A stretch of DNA of 8,262 bases from Thermoplasmata archaeon. Its GTDB lineage: Archaea > Thermoplasmatota > Thermoplasmata > Thermoplasmatales > Thermoplasmataceae. This document shows, piece by piece, positions 1-6,020 of this stretch. The notes under the pieces are model-generated. The model did not search any database, was not told the origin of the DNA, and saw only the letters and a program-made list of their open reading frames with translations. Location of the stretch: contig JAKAAJ010000050.1 of assembly GCA_021802365.1 (NCBI GenBank), positions 1 to 8,262 of the forward strand. The letters run 5' to 3'. The position numbers were made by a program, and so were the translations under genes. The first letter of the stretch is position 1. Each line of letters begins with the position of its first letter.

Positions 1-1
1 T

Positions 2-523
2 CCGGTATACAATATAGGAGTCATAGGGGGAAGTACCGCTGACAGCGAACACTATGGAATTGCAGTGGAACTTGGAAGAACTCTGGCAAAGAGGGGCCAT
101 ATAGTGCTTTGTGGAGGCCTTCACGGAATTATGGAAGGTGTATCCCAGGGTGTTAAAGAAGCAGGAGGTATTGTTATAGGGTTGCTCCCGGGTTACAGCC
201 CGGACTCCGGAAACAGCCATCTCACTGTGGGCATTCCCACCGGCATAGGATACATGAGAAATTTCCTCATCATCAGAGGGTCAGACGTGATCATCTCCAT
301 TGACGGCGCAACCGGAACACTTTCTGAAGCTGCCTTTGCCCTGTCGGAAGGGAAGACTGTGGTTTCCATTGGCACTCCTCCGGTAACCAGGTTGAAGGAC
401 TCAGACGGAAAGATGATATCCGCCCGCACAGCTGTAGAGGCAGTAAACATATCTGAAAATGAAGCAAGGGAAAGAAGGGAAGTGTCAAGAAAACTGGACA
501 GCCTCCATGGATACAGATCCTGA
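2..523 (+). CDS. TIGR00725-type SLOG/LOG-fold nucleotide-binding protein, 5'-partial
   Basis: The reading frame is open to the left edge, so the true start lies just outside; a GTG at 65 is internal. The visible 173 residues begin with PVYNIGVIGGS, the usual first beta strand and glycine loop of this family, so probably only a few N-terminal residues are missing. Further family landmarks are GGLHGIMEGV (residues 38-47), PTGIGYMRN (79-87) and a DGATGTLSEAA segment (101-111) at the place of the GGxGTxxE phosphate/ribose-binding motif. This is a Rossmann-like fold related to LOG phosphoribohydrolases and DprA. Members are often annotated as lysine decarboxylase-like, but the fold binds nucleotides, and the TIGR00725 branch has no established reaction that I know of. 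It is probably cytoplasmic. The gene is convergent with the permease gene, 57 bp away. Family call is firm; function is open. Confidence 0.85.
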   Translation, partial: PVYNIGVIGGSTADSEHYGIAVELGRTLAKRGHIVLCGGLHGIMEGVSQGVKEAGGIVIGLLPGYSPDSGNSHLTVGIPTGIGYMRNFLIIRGSDVIISIDGATGTLSEAAFALSEGKTVVSIGTPPVTRLKDSDGKMISARTAVEAVNISENEARERREVSRKLDSLHGYRS

Positions 524-580
524 TCTATGAAATTCATTCAGATATCAGTCACACAATGAGTTCCAATAGGTTCCGGAATC

Positions 581-2413
581 CTAAACTATAGATACCCTCT
601 TTATTACAAAAATATCCATTATAATATTTATCAGAAATGCAGCAATACTGAGAACCAGAATTGCAGGAACTATGGCAAGAAGGTTAACTGCGTGCCCCCC
701 TATGAACGGAATTATGGATGGATATCTTATCACAACCGCTGTGGGGAAAGCCTCCAGAAAAGAGATTCCTGCAAGGTCAAAGAATATAACGAATATCTGC
801 AGGCCAAGTGAACCCAGCCTCAGGAGATCGTATGTGAGATAACTCAGAGCCATTGCAAGAACCCCCAGAAGAACAACCTCCTGGTCCAGAGGAAATATGG
901 TCAGATCAACAAATATGGAGAATATACCTATGAGAAGTGAAAGAAGAGGGACAATCCATCTCTTCTCTCCGGTGAACCTTCTAGCCAGGAAAGGAGAAAA
1001 TGAGATCAGCCCTATTGCGGCCAGAACCATAAAATCTGTGATATCCACAAGAAATGACGATGATGTGAAACTCAGAACAACAATGAGGGCAATGGTGAAG
1101 AACCAGGAAAGGGATTTCATTGATCTCGGGAAGAAACCATCGCTTGAGAGGCTTCTAAGATGTCTGGATGCAGCTATGAAAGCTGGAACAAAAGTTGTTA
1201 TATCAGCTATGAGAAACGCAGAAATTGTGAGAAGCCCAAATTGCGGGTTGATATACCTGTCAACCACATAAAGAGCGGGCATGGTTGCCTTTTCTATTCC
1301 AGAAAGGCTTGGATGTACGGTGTAATAGGATAGAGCAACAAGGAGCATAACCGCAAGGGAAAAGAGAACTGTGATGATCATTGACATTGATACATAACGT
1401 ATCCTGCTCATCGGTTTCAGGTGGAATAACCTGGAAATAACCGGAATGGTTGAGGTTTCCTTTGTCTCCTTTATGATGGACTGGATCTCCTGGAAACCAA
1501 AGAACAGAATGAAAAGATAACTTGTATTCTCAAGAATCTCAACCCCCATGTTGCCTGATCCTATGCTGGTGAAGCCGCTGAAATTCCAGCCTCCCCGGAA
1601 TCCAAGTATGATGCTCTGAGCTATGATTATAACGACCATGACAACAAGCATGATGATCTGGCCCATACCTATGAGCTTCAGATACCTGTTTTCAAGGAAT
1701 GCATTGATGACAAACCACACAGCAAATGAGAGAACAAGGAATCCCAGTACTGCATAAATGTAGTAGGTCTGCACCCCGTACACCTTAAGTATTTCAGGCA
1801 GGCTCTGGAATGTGAATGTGAGAAAATAAATGGCTGAGAATGCAGCAAGTGCAGTATTTGCAACCCACATGGAAAGCCTTGAGATAAAATAAGTGACTGA
1901 ATTCTTGCCCACACCTATCCTCAGGAAGCCCGGGCCGCCTACGGAATCGATGTGGTTCTTTTCCGTATATATATACATATACGAATAAACCCAGGCTATT
2001 CCCAGAGATATAAGTCCGGCAATCACAAGAGATACAACGGAAACGATGGCATACTGCACAATGTTCACCGGCAGGATAATGAACAGCGGTGATCCTATCG
2101 TGGTCCCGATACCAATTGCAAGCAGCGTAACAAATCCATAAGTTGGCCTTGCCCTTACCGTCCTGACAGGCCTCCTGAATTTGACCCTGAGGGACTGTGG
2201 AAAAATGGAAACAAGCGCCAGTCCTGATATCAGGCCAGCCATGAGGGCAAATATCTGAATTGTCAGGGGGAGCCTGAGAGATGTTGATGATAACCCTTTC
2301 AGAGCTTCCCCCATGATTACTGCCGATACCCCTGCAAAAATTATACCGAGGACCACTGTGAGATACTTGAATGAAATAACTATTATCCTGAGATCCTTGC
2401 GGTTATTGAACAT
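581..2413 (-). CDS. APC-superfamily amino acid permease-like transporter (610 aa)
   Basis: A polytopic membrane protein with APC (amino acid-polyamine-organocation) landmarks in order. The broken TM1 glycine segment is AIGIGTTIGSPLFI (99-112). A GGPGFLRIG loop (159-167) follows TM2. The TM6-like segment LFFGFQEIQSIIKETKE (303-319) matches the family's FxGFE...EEtknP pattern, and ASRHLRSLSSDGFFPR (415-430) matches the R...aLarDGxlP loop after TM8. These support uptake or exchange of an amino acid or similar solute across the cytoplasmic membrane; the substrate cannot be read. About 90 residues with two apparent membrane segments (roughly 14-35 and 50-71) come before the canonical TM1, and the C-terminus carries several further hydrophobic segments, so the protein is longer than the common 450-500 residues. 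It starts with ATG 6 bp after the stop of the upstream small membrane protein, with no clear Shine-Dalgarno sequence, so coupled translation is likely. Confidence 0.85.
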   Translation of the reverse strand: MFNNRKDLRIIVISFKYLTVVLGIIFAGVSAVIMGEALKGLSSTSLRLPLTIQIFALMAGLISGLALVSIFPQSLRVKFRRPVRTVRARPTYGFVTLLAIGIGTTIGSPLFIILPVNIVQYAIVSVVSLVIAGLISLGIAWVYSYMYIYTEKNHIDSVGGPGFLRIGVGKNSVTYFISRLSMWVANTALAAFSAIYFLTFTFQSLPEILKVYGVQTYYIYAVLGFLVLSFAVWFVINAFLENRYLKLIGMGQIIMLVVMVVIIIAQSIILGFRGGWNFSGFTSIGSGNMGVEILENTSYLFILFFGFQEIQSIIKETKETSTIPVISRLFHLKPMSRIRYVSMSMIITVLFSLAVMLLVALSYYTVHPSLSGIEKATMPALYVVDRYINPQFGLLTISAFLIADITTFVPAFIAASRHLRSLSSDGFFPRSMKSLSWFFTIALIVVLSFTSSSFLVDITDFMVLAAIGLISFSPFLARRFTGEKRWIVPLLSLLIGIFSIFVDLTIFPLDQEVVLLGVLAMALSYLTYDLLRLGSLGLQIFVIFFDLAGISFLEAFPTAVVIRYPSIIPFIGGHAVNLLAIVPAILVLSIAAFLINIIMDIFVIKRVSIV

Positions 2414-2419
2414 TTGACA

Positions 2420-2899
2420 TCAGGAAGTTAGGCCGGAATCCTCCAGAGTGTTAGCAGCCACCTTGAGAATTGCGAAGGCCCCGATAATAAGGGTAGCGCC
2501 CAGCGAAAATAGAAGGAGGGCCAGGAGAGATGTGATAAATAATCCCGGGTGCAGAAGTGTTACCCTTTCAGTGAAGTAATTCAGAAATGCCTGTGGGTTA
2601 TCATAGGCAAAGAAAGATGGAACAATAAGGCCAAGGCTGAGAAAGAGAAGGATTCCTGCCATTGCAATCTCCCCCACAGCAATGATGAATGACCACAGTG
2701 AACTCTTCCTGAAGCGCCTCGAGAGAAGAGAGAGGAACTCCTGCACATCCAGATCCTTTGCGCCAGAAATTCTTCCAAGAGCACGCTGACTGTACTCACT
2801 GTTGTTCTGAGACAGTACTGCTACAGCTTTTATGTCTAGCAGAAGCTGGTCAAGCAACGCGTCAAAGGAGTCTCCGGTTTTTCCTTCTTGACTGTCCAC
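2420..2899 (-). CDS. Small membrane protein (159 aa), operon partner of the permease
   Basis: I do not recognise a family. The N-terminal 65 residues or so are hydrophilic and probably helical (LLDQLLLDIKAVAVLSQ, then a basic SRRFRK stretch). Two long hydrophobic segments follow, at about 69-95 and 117-147, joined by an extracytoplasmic or periplasm-facing loop containing FFAYDNPQAFLNYFTERV. The start is a GTG at 2899: an in-frame TGA lies only two codons upstream and the next Met is deep inside the first membrane segment, so no other start preserves the N-terminal domain. A TATA-like box 28-36 bp upstream fits a nearly leaderless mRNA. The permease gene starts 6 bp downstream, so the two are almost certainly cotranscribed. 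An accessory role for the permease is inference from that spacing only. Confidence 0.75.
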   Translation of the reverse strand: MDSQEGKTGDSFDALLDQLLLDIKAVAVLSQNNSEYSQRALGRISGAKDLDVQEFLSLLSRRFRKSSLWSFIIAVGEIAMAGILLFLSLGLIVPSFFAYDNPQAFLNYFTERVTLLHPGLFITSLLALLLFSLGATLIIGAFAILKVAANTLEDSGLTS

Positions 2900-2920
2900 G
2901 ATTGATCAGCTGCAATAGAG

Positions 2921-2944
2921 AGCGTAGTTAAAAACAGTTACGCT
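2921..2944 (-). promoter_or_regulatory. Candidate promoter/operator of the small membrane protein-permease operon
   Basis: On the minus strand a TATA-like GTTTTTAAC occupies 2935-2927, centred about 32 bp upstream of the GTG start, which would give a 5' leader of only a few bases. It is framed by a perfect 6-bp inverted repeat, AGCGTA (2921-2926) and TACGCT (2939-2944), separated by 12 bp. An inverted repeat straddling the TATA box is a classic position for repressor binding in archaea. That it is an operator is inference. Confidence 0.45.
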
Positions 2945-2995
2945 GTGGCGGAATTCACTGAGATTGTTAAGGATTGCAGATAATAGGGGACATGC

Positions 2996-4489
2996 TCAGA
3001 TGTGATTCTGTGCATTCACGTTTCTCTTTCTGACCCTTGCTGTGTTTTCAGATAATATGAATCTTTCAGTGAAGAAGGTGGCGATTGTGGACTGTGTTGC
3101 AACCCACATAAGGGGTACCATTGTTCCCCAGGCAGCAATTTCAAAGACCAGAACTGATGAAAGGCTGAAGAAAGGCCATGGATTGAATCTGTACTCCAGG
3201 CCAACATAGAAGATCAGAAGGCTGAATATCCCCATGGCTAAGGACAGAAATTCACTCACCAGATATCCTCTGGAAAACACTTTCCTGACGGAACCTGCAG
3301 CAATTCCGCCAGTTATGGTTGTCAATGACATCAGTGCATACACCGGGAAGCTCTCAAGCACAAGAGCAGTGAGAACAGGAACAAACCATAGGAAAATTGC
3401 CAGCGAACCTGCTATCAGGAGTGGAAAAGCCCATATTGTATTTCTTCTCAGAATATATCCACCGTAGAGGGAGCCAATAAGATATCCGAGAAAAGCCCCT
3501 GCCATTGATGTGCCGAATATGAAAAGAGGAGTTTTGAAATACCCCATGTATACTGCAAATGTACTTACAGAAGGAAGAATCAGCAATCCTGCCATGAGGA
3601 TAGCCCTTGACACTGTTTTAACGTATTCCGTAAATTTTCCATAGAACACAGTGTGGTTGCTCTTCACAAACCACAGGATCAGATTTGTCATAAGAAGCAG
3701 TACCCAGCTTTCAAGTATCAGCGGTATCATGGCTATTGTCACAATGGCAGCTGCAACTGACGGAAGGAGACCTATACATCCTTCACACTGGCAGGAAAGA
3801 GAAGTGGCAATACCCTGCACTCCTGAAACGGCCATTCCGGAATTACCGTTCCCTGAAAGAATTCTGAATATCCCGTAGAAATTATCCACCGCCAGTATGG
3901 ATATGGATGTGAATATGAGAATTATAAGGGGGCTCAGTGTAATTGTGACAAGAGAACCATAGATGTTCACACCGGAACTGTATATCCATGGGAGCGGCTG
4001 GCCCGGAAATATGTATATGTATCTGAGTGGAACCACAGTTACCGGTGCTGTTAGAGGCTGGGATATGAACTGAAGGGATTCCCCAAGATAGTACATGAAG
4101 AATGAGAAACCTGTGAATGCCAGAAACCTCCCGTAGCTCCTTAATATACCGTTGAAACTGATTATGGAGAATGCAAAGATGAGTACTGCGAATATAAGAT
4201 ATTCAGGATGGTAAAGGAACATCAGAAGTAGCAGGATAGCGTTGAAAATCTGTAGATACCCGAAATACCTGTAAAATCTGTAATTCATGTATTCTGTAAA
4301 TATGAATATCAGCGGGACAGAGGTGAAAAATGCCACAACGAAGAGATAATCGGTAAAACCCCTGTCATCTATCAGGATTGATTGATTCATGGCCGGTACC
4401 AGCAGAAGAAATGCAGTCATTGCTGCTTCGACAGAAGCAATGGCCCATCTGAAATGGTTATTTGTTCCGGTTCCGGCCATCTGAGTCAT
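2996..4489 (-). CDS. Polytopic membrane protein with C-x-C-x2-C motif, cupredoxin operon partner (about 497 aa)
   Basis: I cannot assign a known family. The protein is almost entirely hydrophobic, with about 12-14 probable membrane segments. Its only three cysteines are clustered as C233-x-C235-x2-C238 (SLSCQCEGCIGLLP), just before a membrane segment, which suggests a metal or disulfide site at a membrane surface. The six conserved histidines of heme-copper oxidase subunit I are absent, as is any recognisable transporter signature. I chose the ATG at 4489. It lies 5 bp after the cupredoxin stop and has a GGTGA element (complementary to the 16S 3' end) about 10 nt upstream. An in-frame ATG at 4552 would give 518 residues but overlap the upstream gene by 58 bp with a very polar extension (GRRYGNPGMDDGQCCGELIG). 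Cotranscription with the cupredoxin suggests a shared copper, redox or electron-transfer role; this is inference. The C-terminal tail (TARVRKRNVNAQNHI) is basic and probably cytoplasmic. Confidence 0.75.
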   Translation of the reverse strand: MTQMAGTGTNNHFRWAIASVEAAMTAFLLLVPAMNQSILIDDRGFTDYLFVVAFFTSVPLIFIFTEYMNYRFYRYFGYLQIFNAILLLLMFLYHPEYLIFAVLIFAFSIISFNGILRSYGRFLAFTGFSFFMYYLGESLQFISQPLTAPVTVVPLRYIYIFPGQPLPWIYSSGVNIYGSLVTITLSPLIILIFTSISILAVDNFYGIFRILSGNGNSGMAVSGVQGIATSLSCQCEGCIGLLPSVAAAIVTIAMIPLILESWVLLLMTNLILWFVKSNHTVFYGKFTEYVKTVSRAILMAGLLILPSVSTFAVYMGYFKTPLFIFGTSMAGAFLGYLIGSLYGGYILRRNTIWAFPLLIAGSLAIFLWFVPVLTALVLESFPVYALMSLTTITGGIAAGSVRKVFSRGYLVSEFLSLAMGIFSLLIFYVGLEYRFNPWPFFSLSSVLVFEIAAWGTMVPLMWVATQSTIATFFTERFILSENTARVRKRNVNAQNHI

Positions 4490-4494
4490 ACCTA

Positions 4495-5178
4495 TCAGCT
4501 CACCACAACACTGCCCATCATCCATCCCTGGGTTGCCATAGCGCCTTCCCATCCGTTGGCACCGGACCCGCAGGGGTCATTGCACTGCCAGCTGTATGTG
4601 CCTTCCTGTGATGAACTGAAGTGAAGATCGGCAACAACAGTTGATACTGGAGGAATTGGAATATTAAGGTTCAAACCGGCAACGGTGAACGTGTGGGAAA
4701 CACTGTACTGCGGGAATGATGAAACCACTGTTCCACTGCTGAATTTAGATGATGTTGAGTTTACATTTGTGTTGTTAATGACCTTCACAACATTCCCAAC
4801 GGTGCCATTCACGTCATATAGAGAGGCCTGGCCTGCGCCATCCCCAATGTTATTCCCTGCCTGTCCCAGAGGATATGCTGTTCCATTGTCATAACATATA
4901 ATTGTCAGGGTTATGTTCTGGTTGGCCGGGAATGTTATCGTTGTTGTGGATTTGAGTGAACCATTCTGCAGGAGATAATAATGAGGCTGCTGGCCAATGG
5001 TTGAGTTATAGTAATTGTCAGTGGTGATTACAAGAGTGATGGCCACAGGTCCGGAGGGACCCGAACTCTGAATATGCGCAGGGTGTGTGATATTCAGAGA
5101 TATCCCGTAAGCACCTGCCATAACGGCGATAACAACAAGAGCTATGAACAGTTTCTTTCCTATTTCCATATTTATCAT
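4495..5178 (-). CDS. Extracytoplasmic cupredoxin with CuA-like (cytochrome oxidase subunit II-like) site
   Basis: The protein has 227 residues if read from the ATG at 5178. An N-terminal KK followed by a hydrophobic stretch (about 9-28) acts as signal peptide or single membrane anchor, and the rest is polar and beta-rich, presumably outside the cell. The end resembles the CuA domain of oxidase subunit II: VSHTFTV with H162, then GTYSWQC at C199, then C-N-D-P-C-G (C199 to C203, spacing C-x3-C). The canonical C-x3-C-x3-H-x2-M pattern is incomplete: positions 207 and 210 are Ala and Trp, and M214, M220 or M221 could stand in for the Met. Eight N-x-S/T sequons (N29, 58, 72, 88, 98, 124, 135, 140) suggest heavy N-glycosylation. 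It is the first gene of a two-gene unit. A second ATG at 5169 fits the promoter spacing slightly better and would give 224 residues. It might also be a highly diverged blue-copper (sulfocyanin-like) protein, though the paired cysteines argue for a CuA-type fold. Confidence 0.72.
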   Translation of the reverse strand: MINMEIGKKLFIALVVIAVMAGAYGISLNITHPAHIQSSGPSGPVAITLVITTDNYYNSTIGQQPHYYLLQNGSLKSTTTITFPANQNITLTIICYDNGTAYPLGQAGNNIGDGAGQASLYDVNGTVGNVVKVINNTNVNSTSSKFSSGTVVSSFPQYSVSHTFTVAGLNLNIPIPPVSTVVADLHFSSSQEGTYSWQCNDPCGSGANGWEGAMATQGWMMGSVVVS

Positions 5179-5194
5179 ATGTTAATGTGCAGAG

Positions 5195-5204
5195 GATATA
5201 AATT
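5195..5204 (-). promoter_or_regulatory. Candidate TATA box for the cupredoxin operon
   Basis: The minus strand reads AATTTATATC, an archaeal TATA-like element centred about 20 bp upstream of the ATG at 5178 and about 30 bp upstream of the ATG at 5169. There is no Shine-Dalgarno sequence before either start, so a leaderless or near-leaderless transcript is likely. The usual 25-27 bp spacing places the transcription start between the two ATGs, which slightly favours 5169. Confidence 0.5.
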
Positions 5205-5283
5205 GAACTAGCCTTACTATTAAGGGAGAATGTTCACGCCTTATTCGGGTCAGATAAAGTTTATCATAAGTTCTAGCCTTATG
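5205..5283. repeat. Three imperfect direct repeats (GxxCxxGCCTTA) in the divergent promoter
   Basis: Three related 12-14 bp elements lie in the same orientation between the divergent genes: gaactagccttact at 5205-5218, gttcacgccttatt at 5232-5245, and gttctagccttatg at 5270-5283. All share G-x2-C-x2-GCCTTA, and the first and third share the longer CTAGCCTTA. Starts are 27 and 38 bp apart. The first abuts the upstream side of the cupredoxin TATA box, and the third lies between the regulator's TATA-like box and its start codon. These positions suit sites for a regulator acting on both genes. The sequence shows the repeats; the function is inference. Confidence 0.55.
5253..5266 (+). promoter_or_regulatory. 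Candidate promoter of the HTH_10 regulator, with palindrome
   Basis: A TATA-like TTTATCA (5260-5266) is centred 23 bp upstream of the ATG at 5286 and 29 bp upstream of the ATG at 5292, in keeping with a leaderless mRNA; no Shine-Dalgarno sequence precedes either. The box forms half of a perfect odd palindrome GATAAA-G-TTTATC (5253-5265), which could let a dimeric protein compete with the TATA-binding protein. The promoter is moderately supported, the operator only suggested. Confidence 0.45.
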
Positions 5284-5285
5284 AG

Positions 5286-5909
5286 ATGACAATGCCGCGA
5301 AAAAAATCTTCAATTGACACCCTTATTGAAGTAAGCAGAGAGGACTGCAAGGTAACAAATCTTGTATATACACGAAAATTCAAAGCAGAGGTTATGAGAC
5401 TCAAGATTGGGGGTGATGTCACAATTCACAGAATCATATGCCAGAGCAATAAGGATGAAATTCTTGATGAACTTAGAAAAAATGGCATATCCTGCTCTGA
5501 AGTCGGAAAAAATTCCATCTGGGCCAGAAGTGAAAGCTGCTCCAGCTGTGCCTTTCTCTCGAAAGAGAATATAATAATAACTGGCAGCAGGTCTTATAAC
5601 AGAACAAGGCTTTCCTACAGGTTCAAGGCTCCCTCCATGGCTTATGTCAGGAGCCTGAACTCACGGCTTGAGGAGAAAGGCTTTGCCCCTCTGCTTGTAG
5701 AGGCAAGCGAGGAGACCAATTCAGACCTCACAGAGAGGGAACAGGAGATAATTGAGATAGCATTCAGGAAAGGATATTACGATTCTGACAGGAAGATTTC
5801 TATGAAGGATCTGGCAAAGGAACTGAAAGTATCGGTACCTTCACTGTCCGATGTTCTGAGAAGAGGTACAAGAAAGATTGTAAAGGATTACGTTGAGAAT
5901 CATCTTTGA
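5286..5909 (+). CDS. HTH_10 family (bacterio-opsin activator-like) transcription regulator with Cys-rich sensor half
   Basis: A 207-residue cytoplasmic DNA-binding protein. The C-terminal part, LTEREQEIIEIAFRKGYYD (148-166) followed by KISMKDLAKELKVSVPSLSD and then VLRRGTRKIV (up to 199), is a clear HTH_10 domain, with the recognition helix around residues 183-194. The N-terminal 140 residues correspond to the sensor half seen in archaeal relatives and contain five cysteines: C21, C52, C70 and a C85-x2-C88 pair (ESCSSCAF). These could bind a metal or form redox-sensitive disulfides. The gene is divergent from the cupredoxin operon across 107 bp of shared control DNA with three direct repeats, so control of that operon, and perhaps of itself, is a reasonable inference. 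The start at 5286 is the first in-frame ATG after the promoter; 5292 is an alternative differing by two residues. The family call is firm, the ligand unknown. Confidence 0.88.
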   Translation: MTMPRKKSSIDTLIEVSREDCKVTNLVYTRKFKAEVMRLKIGGDVTIHRIICQSNKDEILDELRKNGISCSEVGKNSIWARSESCSSCAFLSKENIIITGSRSYNRTRLSYRFKAPSMAYVRSLNSRLEEKGFAPLLVEASEETNSDLTEREQEIIEIAFRKGYYDSDRKISMKDLAKELKVSVPSLSDVLRRGTRKIVKDYVENHL

Positions 5910-5947
5910 AGATTTTCAATTTGTGTAGTGTCATAATGATATCAATC

Positions 5948-5965
5948 AGATTTTCAATAAAATCT
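5948..5965. repeat. Inverted repeat (7-bp arms, 4-nt loop) upstream of the 384-residue gene
   Basis: AGATTTT-caat-AAAATCT is a perfect 18-bp inverted repeat. The same AGATTTTCAAT (11 bp) also occurs at 5910-5920, immediately after the regulator's stop codon, and a perfect TGATATCA palindrome lies between them (5937-5944). It is AT-rich, so a weak hairpin as RNA. A protein-binding site at the promoter of the downstream pair is possible. The AT-rich stretch 5955-5970 is also the only plausible TATA region for that pair. Confidence 0.4.
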
Positions 5966-6007
5966 ATTAAGGGATAAGACACTCAGGTAATTGCCCTGAA
6001 TCAAACA

Positions 6008-6013
6008 AGGTGG
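6008..6013 (+). promoter_or_regulatory. Shine-Dalgarno sequence of the 384-residue gene
   Basis: AGGTGG, complementary to the archaeal 16S 3' end, lies 7 nt before the ATG at 6021 and decides that start. Its presence implies a leadered transcript, unlike the divergent regulator and cupredoxin genes, which lack one. Confidence 0.6.
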
Positions 6014-6020
6014 AAAATAA

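Noticed and set aside
2..523. Lysine decarboxylase
   Set aside because: This is a legacy annotation of the LOG/SLOG fold. The motifs are nucleotide-binding and no PLP-binding lysine motif is visible.
193..537. 114-residue minus-strand open frame over the SLOG gene
   Set aside because: It is antisense to a well-supported gene, shows no family features and has no promoter or ribosome site.
524..580. TTCCGGAA palindrome (571-578) between the SLOG and permease genes as a terminator
   Set aside because: It is short, has no following T-run on either strand, and such 8-mers occur by chance.
897..1271. 124-residue plus-strand open frame inside the permease gene
   Set aside because: It is a shadow of the permease coding frame with no recognisable domain.
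2996..4489. Heme-copper oxidase subunit I or cytochrome b partner of the cupredoxin
   Set aside because: The protein has only a few scattered histidines and none of the conserved transmembrane His pairs needed to bind heme or CuB.
4490..4552. Upstream ATG (4552) as start of the polytopic membrane protein
   Set aside because: It would overlap the cupredoxin gene by 58 bp and add a polar, glycine-rich extension. The ATG at 4489 has a GGTGA element and a normal 5-bp gap after the previous stop.
4495..5178. Sulfocyanin or classic blue-copper protein
   Set aside because: The type 1 site needs a single Cys followed by His and Met. Here a C-x3-C pair with a preceding SHTF and GTYSWQC context fits the CuA branch better, although the site is incomplete.
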